A stretch of 64,000 bases of DNA. It comes from Amycolatopsis sp. EV170708-02-1 (GTDB taxonomy: Bacteria; Actinomycetota; Actinomycetes; Mycobacteriales; Pseudonocardiaceae). This document shows, one piece after another, positions 8,193-15,309 of the stretch (position 1 is its first letter; each line of letters starts with the position of its first letter). The stretch covers positions 2,108,001 through 2,172,000 of the forward strand of contig NZ_CP092497.1 in NCBI RefSeq assembly GCF_022479115.1, given 5' to 3'. Both the position numbers and the translations under genes were made by a program. Under the pieces are notes generated by a model that had not been told where the DNA came from, searched no databases, and saw nothing but the letters and a program-made list of their open reading frames with translations.

Positions 8193-9607
8193 TCAGGCGA
8201 TGCGGCGGTGATGCCCGGCCCAGAACGGCTCACGCAACGCCCGCTTGTCCACCTTGCCGATCGCCGTCAGTGGCAGCGCTTCGGCGAAGTCCACATCGGA
8301 CGGTACGAAATGCTCGCGGCCGAAGACCTCCCTGGCGTGCGCACGGACTTCTTCGGCCGACAACGCTCCCGAAGCGACCGGCACCACCACGGCGTGGACC
8401 CGCTCGCCATCCTCACCCGGCACACCGAACACGGCCGCGGAACGGATCAGCGGATGCCGCGCGAGCACGTTCTCGACCACGGTCGAGTACACCTTGGTGC
8501 CGTGCTCGCCGGTGACGATGACGTCGTTCGCGCGGTCCAGCAGGTAGAGGTACCCCTCGTCGTCGAACCGCCCGAGATCACCGGTCCGCAGCCAGCCGTC
8601 CCCGATCGGCGCCGACCCGTGGTAGCCGTCCATCATGGACAGTCCGCGCACCAGGACCTCCCCGTCGTCGATCCGTGCCTCCATGCCCGGGACGATCCGG
8701 CCCACGGACTCGAGCCGCTCCGGCCGCCCGTCGAGCTCCGCCGCGGAGATACTCGCGATCATCGGCGCCTCGGTGAGCCCGTATCCCTGCCCGACCACGG
8801 GCCCGAACACGTCGAGGGCCTGTGCCAGCCGCCGCGGCGGAAGCGGGCGGCACCAAACGAAAGCCCGCGCACACTGCTGACGTCGCACGACGCCATGGCC
8901 GGATGATCGAGCACGGCGGCCAGCCGCGCCGGGGTGAGGGACAACGTGGTGATCCGGTGTCCCGCGATCGCGTCCAGGACGGCGCCCGCGTCGAAACCTC
9001 GCAGCAGCACCACACTTTCCCGCCGCAGGATCGCCCCCAGCACGGTGGCGTTGCCGGTCATATGCGTCATCGGCGCGATCAGCAGGGTGCGTCCCGGCCC
9101 CGCCGGATCCGGCGCGAAGATATGGGCCATCCCGTCGTAGATCCCGCTGTGCCGGATGAGTTTCGGCGTTCCGGTCGTGCCACCGGTGGGGAAGACGACG
9201 GTGACCGACCCCGGCAGCCGCACCGGGTCGGTACCGTCACGGTCCATCAGTTCGTCGAAGGTGGTCACCCGCTCGTCACCGGCAGGCCAGTCCGCCGCGT
9301 GCTCGGCCACCAGGGTCGTGACCCCGGCCGCCTCGACCGCGGCGAGCCGATCCGGCGAACTCGCCGACGCGGCGACGAGCAGGACCGTCGAGCCTCGCAG
9401 CTGGGCGGCGATCTGCAGGAGGACGGTTTCGGGCCGGTTGCCGGCGTCGATGGCGACCACCCCGCCCTCCGGCAGCGCCGCGTACATCCGGCGCAGGAGT
9501 TCGAGCGCCTGCCCGTAGCCGGTCTCCACGCCGTCCTGGACGAACAGCACCTCGTCGCCACCCGAACGAAGCGCGTCCAGCACCCGGGTCAAGAACAGAC
9601 TCTCCAC
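8193..9607 (-). CDS. AMP-dependent acyl-CoA synthetase/ligase, one-base frameshift
   Basis: About 471 residues once repaired, from GTG 9607. SVTVVFPTGGTTGTPKLIRHSG is the ANL-family P-loop-like motif A3; VVGQGYGLTEAP is A5 (YGxTE); GWLRTGDLGRFDDEGYLYLLDR is A7-A8; the C-terminal lysine motif reads LPLTAIGKVDKRALR. The two halves are in different frames: at GGG 8845-8847 one G is missing, and adding it restores LSFGAAPLPPRRLAQALD. It should activate a carboxylic acid as an adenylate, then usually a CoA ester. No carrier protein lies nearby and the acid is unknown. It follows the DUF899 gene after 22 bases and may belong to that operon. Confidence 0.87.
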
Positions 9608-9629
9608 CGGCCGGACCCTAGCCCAGGGC

Positions 9630-10322
9630 TCACGACCCCGAGCAGCACCCGCCGCCGGCCGAAGCGGAATCCTCGTAGGCGTCGTGCCAGTTCCACCACT
9701 CGTACGGCGGCGTCTGCGGATAGCCCTCCGGCGAGTCCTCCCACTCCTCCTGCCGTCCCAGCGCGGTGATGTCGAGGTAGCTCCAGGTGCTCCCCATCGC
9801 CTCGTCGCCGCGATCGTTGACGAAGTACGTCCGGAACACCTGGTCGCCGTCGCGAATGAAGGCATTGGTGCCGTGCCACTCGTCGACACCGAAGTCGACG
9901 TCGAAGTCGCCGGTGATCGTGTACCACGGCATCGTCCAGCCCATCCGCGTCTTCAGCCGCGCGATGTCCGGCTGGGTACCTCGCGAGGCGAACGCCAGCG
10001 TGGTGTCGCGGGCGTTCAGATGCGCGACGTGCGCGACCTGGTCGGCCACCAGCGAGCAGCCTTTGCAGGCGTGGTCGGGGAAACCTTCCACACCGGGATC
10101 GAAGAACGCCCGGTAGACGATCAGCTGACGGCGTCCCTCGAACAGGTCGAGCAGGTTCACCGTCCCGGACGGGCCTTCGAACTCGTACGGCTTCTCCACC
10201 GCGAGCCACGGCATCCGCCGCCGCTCGGCCGCGAGCGCGTCGCGGGCGCGGGTCAGCTCCTTTTCCTTCACCAGCAACCGAAGGCGCGCTTCCTCCCATT
10301 CGGCCGCGGACACCGTGTTCAT
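9630..10322 (-). CDS. DUF899 thioredoxin-fold protein
   Basis: 230 residues, starting on the ATGA overlap with the upstream SRPBCC gene. It has the DUF899 hallmarks: LIVYRAFFDPGVEGFPDHACKGCSLVADQ (a CxxC in a thioredoxin-like setting), ASRGTQPDIARLKTRMGWTMPWY, and the C-terminal WWNWHDAY. Another Cys-Cys pair closes the protein (GGGCCSGS). The family is thought to be thioredoxin- or peroxiredoxin-like, but no activity is established. It is the fourth gene of an operon with two SRPBCC proteins and an ArsR regulator, a layout common in actinomycetes. Confidence 0.88.
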   Translation of the reverse strand: MNTVSAAEWEEARLRLLVKEKELTRARDALAAERRRMPWLAVEKPYEFEGPSGTVNLLDLFEGRRQLIVYRAFFDPGVEGFPDHACKGCSLVADQVAHVAHLNARDTTLAFASRGTQPDIARLKTRMGWTMPWYTITGDFDVDFGVDEWHGTNAFIRDGDQVFRTYFVNDRGDEAMGSTWSYLDITALGRQEEWEDSPEGYPQTPPYEWWNWHDAYEDSASAGGGCCSGS

Positions 10323-10768
10323 CGCGCCAGCTCCGCGGGCAGCACGCTCTTCCGGTTCGGCTGCCCCTCGCCCGTGGTGATCAGGTCCCGCAGGCTGGTG
10401 CCGACGTAGAACGTCCACGCCTTGTGGCAGACGTCGAAGCATTCGTACTCCGGGACCAGCCCGTGATGGGTGAAACGCGCTTCGGTCTTGCCGTCCTTCT
10501 CCTCGATCTCGAACGTGATCGTGGTGCCGACCCATTCGGTCTCGTCGCGGGTGAAGTCGAAGTGGTTTTCCAGCACCAGCCAGGAGACCTTGCGGCCGGG
10601 CACGGATTCGGTGATCCGGATCCGGCAGCGGTGCACCTCTTCGTAGTGGTACTCGAACTCGTCCCCGGTGAACTCGATCTCTTCCGACCACCACCGGCGG
10701 ACGTCGGTGAACGCGTCGAAGACCTGCCGCGGCGTCCGGTCCACGGTGAAACTCGTCGTGAAGCTCAT
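10319..10768 (-). CDS. SRPBCC/AHSA1-domain protein
   Basis: 149 residues of the START/Bet v1-like fold: FTTSFTVDRTPRQVFDAFTDVRRWW at the N-terminus, SVPGRKVSWLVLENHFDF in the middle, and a C-terminal helix with AWTFYVGTSLRDLITTGEG. Such proteins bind hydrophobic ligands in a central cavity; AHSA1 members are often encoded beside ArsR regulators. It overlaps the regulator's stop by 4 bases and the DUF899 start by 4. Confidence 0.88.
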   Translation of the reverse strand: MSFTTSFTVDRTPRQVFDAFTDVRRWWSEEIEFTGDEFEYHYEEVHRCRIRITESVPGRKVSWLVLENHFDFTRDETEWVGTTITFEIEEKDGKTEARFTHHGLVPEYECFDVCHKAWTFYVGTSLRDLITTGEGQPNRKSVLPAELAR

Positions 10769-11100
10769 GATGAACCCTCCAGATGGTCTTTCAGGGCCGC
10801 GAGCGGCCCGTCCCAGTCACGGGCGAGCGCGGCGAGGAATTGCTGGGCGACCTGCATCGGCGCCGAGTGCAGCCGGTAGCGGACGCGGCGCCGCTCCCCT
10901 TGTTCCGGGGTCACCAGGCCGGCGTCGGTGAGCAGGGCGAGGTGCTTGGCGATGGCCTGCCGCGTGATGGGCAGCCGGTCGGCCAGGTCGGTCGCCGTGG
11001 CCGGGCCGCCCGAGGCGAGGACGGCGAGAATGCTCCGCCTGCTCGGGTCGGCCAGTGCGACGAAGACCTGTTCGGCGATCGCTTCGATGTCAGGCGGCAT
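10765..11100 (-). CDS. ArsR-family transcriptional regulator
   Basis: 111 residues with one winged helix: ALADPSRRSILAVLASGGPATATDLADRLPITRQAIAKHLALLTDAGLVT is the ArsR helix-turn-helix, followed by the wing RRRVRYRLH. The CxC metal-binding pair of classical ArsR/SmtB is absent, so it is the non-metal type that pairs with AHSA1 proteins. It overlaps the first SRPBCC gene and probably represses this operon through the palindrome at 11540-11583. Confidence 0.92.
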   Translation of the reverse strand: MPPDIEAIAEQVFVALADPSRRSILAVLASGGPATATDLADRLPITRQAIAKHLALLTDAGLVTPEQGERRRVRYRLHSAPMQVAQQFLAALARDWDGPLAALKDHLEGSS

Positions 11101-11521
11101 CGAGGTATTCGATCAGTTCGCCCAGCTCGGCCGCCCACCCCTTCGTGTTCCTCTCGAAAGCGACCTGGTGGACGTCGTCCGGCAGCTGGGAGAAACCGGT
11201 CTCGACGACCGTGAGCCGCGTGCCTTCGCCGTTCGGGGCGAGGGTGAACTCGACATAGGTACGACGCGGGTCGTCGTCGGGCAGGCCGTAGATGTTCCAG
11301 GTGAAGCCGAAGACCTCCGGCTCTTCGACGCGCTCGACGCGCATGTTCGCCTTGTGCCCCTCGTCCCATTTCATCTCGGCGTCACCACCGGGCCGCAGGT
11401 CGATACTGGCCTGGTTGCCGAACCAGGTGCCCAGGCCCTCGGCCGTGGTCAGCGCGGCCCAGACCTTCGCGGGCGGGTGGGCGATCTCGACGGTGCGTTC
11501 GATCCGGTCGGGGAATCCCAC
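11090..11521 (-). CDS. SRPBCC/AHSA1-domain protein, first gene of the operon
   Basis: 143 residues from GTG 11521, chosen because GAGGAGG sits 5 bases upstream; the frame is open to 11542 but that start has no binding site. IERTVEIAHPPAKVWAALTTAEGLGTWFG and the later TRLTVVETGFSQLP are AHSA1 features. The role is likely ligand binding like its neighbour. It overlaps the ArsR start by 11 bases. Confidence 0.88.
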   Translation of the reverse strand: MGFPDRIERTVEIAHPPAKVWAALTTAEGLGTWFGNQASIDLRPGGDAEMKWDEGHKANMRVERVEEPEVFGFTWNIYGLPDDDPRRTYVEFTLAPNGEGTRLTVVETGFSQLPDDVHQVAFERNTKGWAAELGELIEYLDAA

Positions 11522-11539
11522 GACAGCCTCCTCAAGTAG

Positions 11540-11589
11540 CAATCAATCGGTTGCTATAACTTTGTATAGCAACCGGCTGATTGCGTCAA
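11540..11589 (-). promoter_or_regulatory. promoter with 19-bp inverted-repeat operator
   Basis: CAATCAATCGGTTGCTATA at 11540-11558 faces TATAGCAACCGGCTGATTG at 11565-11583: 17 of 19 pairs match around a 6-base spacer. On the minus strand TTGACG (11584-11589) and TATACA (11563-11568) give a -35/-10 pair with a 15-base spacer, so the operator overlaps the promoter. It is the likely site for the ArsR regulator encoded in the operon. Confidence 0.75.
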
Positions 11590-11596
11590 GGGGAGT

Positions 11597-12997
11597 TCAG
11601 GAAGCCGTGTACAGCGCGCCGAGGAATTCGAGCAGCAGCCGCTCCCGCAGCGGGCCGGGTGCCGTGGCCAGCAGGGCGTTGATCTCCGCCATCCGCGTGG
11701 GCAGGCCCGTGTCGCCGCCGAGGCCCGCGGCGGTGAGCAGCCCGGCGAACTGCTCCGGCGTCAGCGTCGCGGGGTCCAGTGCGGCGACGAACTCCGCCAC
11801 CTGTGGATCGACGACGACCGGCCCGGCCTCCCGGGCGGCCGCGACCGAAGCGGCGAGATCGGCCAGGAAGTCCTTCTCGCTCCCCCGGTTCGCCGCCGTC
11901 ACGGTCAAGTGCAGGTTGGCGGGCGACGACTCGTGGGCGAACTGCGGCTGGACGTACCAGCCGCGCTCACGCATCTCGTCCGCGACGGTGAACAGGTCGA
12001 ACCCGGCGCCGTCCGCCACGGTGAACGCGAGCAGGGTCGACACCGGATCGCCGAGAACGCGCAACCCGTCCAGCGCCTCGATCCCGGCACGGAGCTCCAC
12101 GGCCGCCTCACGCGCCGCCGAGGCCAGCTCCCGGTAGCCCTCTTCGCCGACATGGCGCACGACGGCCCACGCCGCGGCGAGCGGACCACCCGATCGCGTG
12201 CTCTGCAGCGTGGTGTTCAGCATCGTGTAGCCGGGCCAGTCGGCACTGGCGAAGTACTGCGAACGGCGCAGCCCGGCGTCGGCGTGCAAGAGGACCGACA
12301 CGCCTTTCGGGCAGTACGCGTACTTGTGCAGATCCACCGAGACGCTGGTGACCCCGGGGACGTCGAAGCCGAACGGGCCGAGCCCCAGATACGGCAGCAC
12401 CCAGCCGCCGATACAGGCGTCGACGTGGAACCGGACGCCGTCCAGCGACGCGGCGATCTCCGGAACCGGGTCGAGGACGCCGTGGGCGTACGACGGCGCG
12501 CTCGCGACGACGAGCACCGTGCTGTCGTCGACCGCCGCGGCCATCGCCTCGGGGACGGCGCGGAAGCTCACCGGATCGACCGGCACCGAAACCACTCGCA
12601 CGCCGAAGAAATGCGCCGCTTTGTGGAAGGCGGCGTGCGCGGTCGTGGGCAGCACGATGTTCGGCGAAGCCACTTCCGGACGCGCGTCGCGGGCGGCCAG
12701 GACGGCGAGCATGCACGACTCCGTGCCGCCGGACGTCACCGATCCGGCCGTGTCCGCCGTACCGCCCAGCAACCGGGCGGCGGTGCCGACGAGGTCGTTC
12801 TCCATCCGCAGCAGGCTCGGGAACGCCGTCGGGTCGAGGCCGTTGGCCGACGAGGCCAGCGCGTGCGCCGCCGCGCCGAGTTCGTCCACTTCGGACAGAC
12901 CGCTGTCGTAGACGTACGCCAGCGTCCGGCCGCCGTGGGTCGGCAGGTCTCCCGCGCGCAGGTCCCGAAGCTCCTTCAGGACGTCCTCGGCGGTCAC
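11597..12997 (-). CDS. PLP-dependent lyase, sphingosine-1-phosphate lyase-like
   Basis: 466 residues, fold-type I PLP enzyme of the group II decarboxylase family. VTSGGTESCMLAVLAARD is the cofactor phosphate loop; VLDPVPEIAASLDG then FHVDACIGGW carries the PLP-N1 aspartate; SVSVDLHKYAYCPKG carries the Schiff-base lysine, about residue 225. The segment RRSQYFASADWPGY...STRSGGPLAAAWAVVRHVGEEGY resembles sphingosine-1-phosphate lyase more than glutamate decarboxylase. That enzyme splits sphingosine-1-phosphate into a long-chain aldehyde and phosphoethanolamine. It is last in an operon with a ceramidase and a sphingomyelinase, which supports the assignment; a decarboxylase acting on another amine is the alternative. 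The start overlaps the MFS stop by 4 bases. Confidence 0.78.
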   Translation of the reverse strand: MTAEDVLKELRDLRAGDLPTHGGRTLAYVYDSGLSEVDELGAAAHALASSANGLDPTAFPSLLRMENDLVGTAARLLGGTADTAGSVTSGGTESCMLAVLAARDARPEVASPNIVLPTTAHAAFHKAAHFFGVRVVSVPVDPVSFRAVPEAMAAAVDDSTVLVVASAPSYAHGVLDPVPEIAASLDGVRFHVDACIGGWVLPYLGLGPFGFDVPGVTSVSVDLHKYAYCPKGVSVLLHADAGLRRSQYFASADWPGYTMLNTTLQSTRSGGPLAAAWAVVRHVGEEGYRELASAAREAAVELRAGIEALDGLRVLGDPVSTLLAFTVADGAGFDLFTVADEMRERGWYVQPQFAHESSPANLHLTVTAANRGSEKDFLADLAASVAAAREAGPVVVDPQVAEFVAALDPATLTPEQFAGLLTAAGLGGDTGLPTRMAEINALLATAPGPLRERLLLEFLGALYTAS

Positions 12998-14298
12998 GGG
13001 CGGCGCTCCAGCACCGATTTACGCAGCAGCGGGATGCCGAGCACGATCAGCACGGCAGGCAGGATCGACGCGCCGAGCAGGATCGCCGTGAGCGCGCTGT
13101 CCGGCTGCGCGGCCTTGGCGTCGAGGCTGGACTGGTAGCCGCCGAACTGCAGCACCAGTCCCCAGAGTCCGGGGCCGAGCGCGAGCCCCAGCGTCTCGGA
13201 CGCGGTCCACACCCCGGCCGCGACCCCGGCCCTGGTCTCGCCCGTCCGCCCCTCCTCGTCGCTGATCAGGTCCGGCAGGATCGCCAGCGGGAACACCGAG
13301 ATGCCCGCGTACCCGACACCACAGAACGCGACGAACACCATCGTGACGGCGAACGGGAGCACCTCGGCGCCGAGGAGCCCGAGCAGGCCGATCCCGAACG
13401 CGGCGGTGGCGATCCGGAACCCGGCCAGTTTCCCGACGCTCGCCCCGAGCCTCGGCCACAGCGGCATGGTCAGCAGCGCCGGACCGACGAACCCGACGAA
13501 CAGCACCGTCGAGTACCCGGAGCTGCCGAGGATCCGCTCGGCGAAGAACGGGATCGCGGCCAGCACCGTGCCGATGCCGAGCGCCTGGATGAAATAGACC
13601 CCGAGCAGCCAGCGGAACGGCCGCCATTGCGCCAGTGTCCGCAGCAGCTCGCGCGGGCTCACCGTGTTGGGCCGCAGCGCGCCGACGGGAGCGTCCTTGA
13701 GCCCGAAGTACACGCCGAGGGTCGCGAGCAGGATGACCACGGCGATGAACAGGCCCATGACCCGGTAGCCGGTGACCCCGCCGACGAGGTCGGTGATCGC
13801 GGGCGCGCCGCCACCGGAGACCAGGATGGCGACCGCGAGAAAGCCGATCCGGACGCTGGTGAGCTTCGTGCGCTCTTCGGCCGAGTCCGTCAGCTCGGCG
13901 GGCAGCGCGTTGAACGGCACCTGGAAGAAGGCGTACGCGGTGGCGCACAACAGGAACACGACGACGACGTAGATCGCGTCGGGCACCGGGCCGCCGAAGC
14001 CCGGGTGCGCGAACAGTGCCGCGAAGAGAATCGCGACGCCGATGCCGCCGTACAGCAGGAACCGGCGGCGGCTGCCGGTGCGGACCATGTCCGCGTCCGA
14101 CAGCCGTCCCGCGATCGGGTTGAAGAGCACGTCCCACGCTTTGGGAACGAAGACGATCAGGCCGGCCACGCCCGCCGCGACGCCCATCGTGTCGGTCAGG
14201 TACTTCAGGAGGAGCAGGCCGGGAACCGTGCCGAAGGCGCCGGTGACGAACGAGCCGAGCGAGTAGCGGTACCTCGTCCGTGCTGGCAGCGATGCCAT
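12994..14298 (-). CDS. MFS transporter of the MelB/GPH type
   Basis: 434 residues from ATG 14298, with GAGGAGG upstream. It has about twelve hydrophobic segments. SLGSFVTGAFGTVPGLLLLKYLTDTMG and PKAWDVLFNPIAGRLSDADMVRTGSRRRFLLYGG match the N-terminal region of sodium/sugar (glycoside-pentoside-hexuronide) symporters. It lies between a secreted sphingomyelinase and an intracellular PLP lyase in one tight operon, so its cargo could be a sphingoid base or the released head group rather than a sugar; this is inference. Membrane protein. Confidence 0.85.
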   Translation of the reverse strand: MASLPARTRYRYSLGSFVTGAFGTVPGLLLLKYLTDTMGVAAGVAGLIVFVPKAWDVLFNPIAGRLSDADMVRTGSRRRFLLYGGIGVAILFAALFAHPGFGGPVPDAIYVVVVFLLCATAYAFFQVPFNALPAELTDSAEERTKLTSVRIGFLAVAILVSGGGAPAITDLVGGVTGYRVMGLFIAVVILLATLGVYFGLKDAPVGALRPNTVSPRELLRTLAQWRPFRWLLGVYFIQALGIGTVLAAIPFFAERILGSSGYSTVLFVGFVGPALLTMPLWPRLGASVGKLAGFRIATAAFGIGLLGLLGAEVLPFAVTMVFVAFCGVGYAGISVFPLAILPDLISDEEGRTGETRAGVAAGVWTASETLGLALGPGLWGLVLQFGGYQSSLDAKAAQPDSALTAILLGASILPAVLIVLGIPLLRKSVLERRP

Positions 14299-14332
14299 GA
14301 TCCTCCTCGAGGCGGTTCTCCCGATGAAGGCC

Positions 14333-15292
14333 TCAGTATTGGATCTTGGCCACCACCGGGTAGTGGTCGGAGGGAATCGTGCCACCGTCGTAATGCACGA
14401 GCTGTACCGGGCCGACAGCGGCGAGTGGACGGCCGCCCGCGCGTACGGCTCCGATGTAGTCGAGCGAGTCTCGGTAGGTCGCCGGAACCGACTTCGCCGC
14501 ATTGGGGTTCGTCGCCGCGTCGAAGGTGTACGCGCCTTCGCCCGTCGTGCGGAGAATGCCGTCGAGGAAGGCCTCTCCCTGCTGAACCTGGGTCCGGCCG
14601 AGGGAATCCTTGCGCGCTTGTCCCGCCCAGTACTCGATGTTCAGGTCGCCCGCGATGACGACCGGCTCATGGGCGGGGGCGTATTTCGTGACCAGGTCCC
14701 GGATCTCGCCGAGTTGCGCCATCCGGACGTCGTGCGCCTTCGGCAGTGTCTCCGGCCCCTCGTCGGCCTGCATGTGGGTACCCGCGATCCAGACCGGCTT
14801 CCCAGCGACGACCAGGCGGGCGAGCGCGGCCCCCTTGTTGGACAGGTAGTCCGCGGTGCCGGAATGGGAATTGCGGAAGACCAGCTGGTGCTGTTCGGTC
14901 ACCGGCGCCTTGCTGAGCACGGTGACCCCGCCGTTGACCACGATCGGGGAATTCGAGCAGTCGCCGTTCACCGAGTTCCAGCCCGGTGAGGTGGAGCAGT
15001 ACTGCCCGACGAGCGGGGTCTGATGCGGCCAGACGTCCTTCAGCCGGTTCCGCATTTCCTCCGCCTGGGCGCTGAAAGCCTCGTCCAGGACGACGATGTC
15101 GGCGTCGTTCGCGCGGATGACCGCCTCCGCCGCGCGGGCCCGCGCTTGTTTGTCCGAGGTGTTCGGGCTGGCGATCCAGGGCAGCTGCCAGATGTTGAAC
15201 GCCATGACCTTCACCGAGACCGCCGCCTGGGCGGGGACGGCGGTTCCGGCGAACATGGCGGCGGCGATGGCGAGTACGGCGAGCTTCCGCAC
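14333..15292 (-). CDS. secreted sphingomyelinase C-like phosphodiesterase
   Basis: 319 residues from GTG 15292, with GAAGGA upstream. A signal peptide (VRKLAVLAIAAAMFAGTAVPAQA) is followed by an endonuclease/exonuclease/phosphatase fold: VMAFNIWQLP, IVVLDEAF (metal-binding acid), VWIAGTHMQAD, VVIAGDLNIEYW, and SDHYPVVAKI (catalytic histidine). The overall pattern, including YLSNKGAALARL and the FNxWxLP opening, is that of bacterial neutral sphingomyelinases, which split sphingomyelin into ceramide and phosphocholine outside the cell. It follows the ceramidase by 17 bases and precedes the transporter by 34. Confidence 0.87.
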   Translation of the reverse strand: MRKLAVLAIAAAMFAGTAVPAQAAVSVKVMAFNIWQLPWIASPNTSDKQARARAAEAVIRANDADIVVLDEAFSAQAEEMRNRLKDVWPHQTPLVGQYCSTSPGWNSVNGDCSNSPIVVNGGVTVLSKAPVTEQHQLVFRNSHSGTADYLSNKGAALARLVVAGKPVWIAGTHMQADEGPETLPKAHDVRMAQLGEIRDLVTKYAPAHEPVVIAGDLNIEYWAGQARKDSLGRTQVQQGEAFLDGILRTTGEGAYTFDAATNPNAAKSVPATYRDSLDYIGAVRAGGRPLAAVGPVQLVHYDGGTIPSDHYPVVAKIQY

Positions 15293-15309
15293 GAAAGATC
15301 CTTCCGGTG

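Noticed and set aside
11597..12997. Glutamate or aromatic amino acid decarboxylase
   Set aside because: The lysine region HKYAYCPKG and the ASADWPGY...SGG segment resemble sphingosine-1-phosphate lyase, and the operon encodes two sphingolipid hydrolases; still kept as the alternative.
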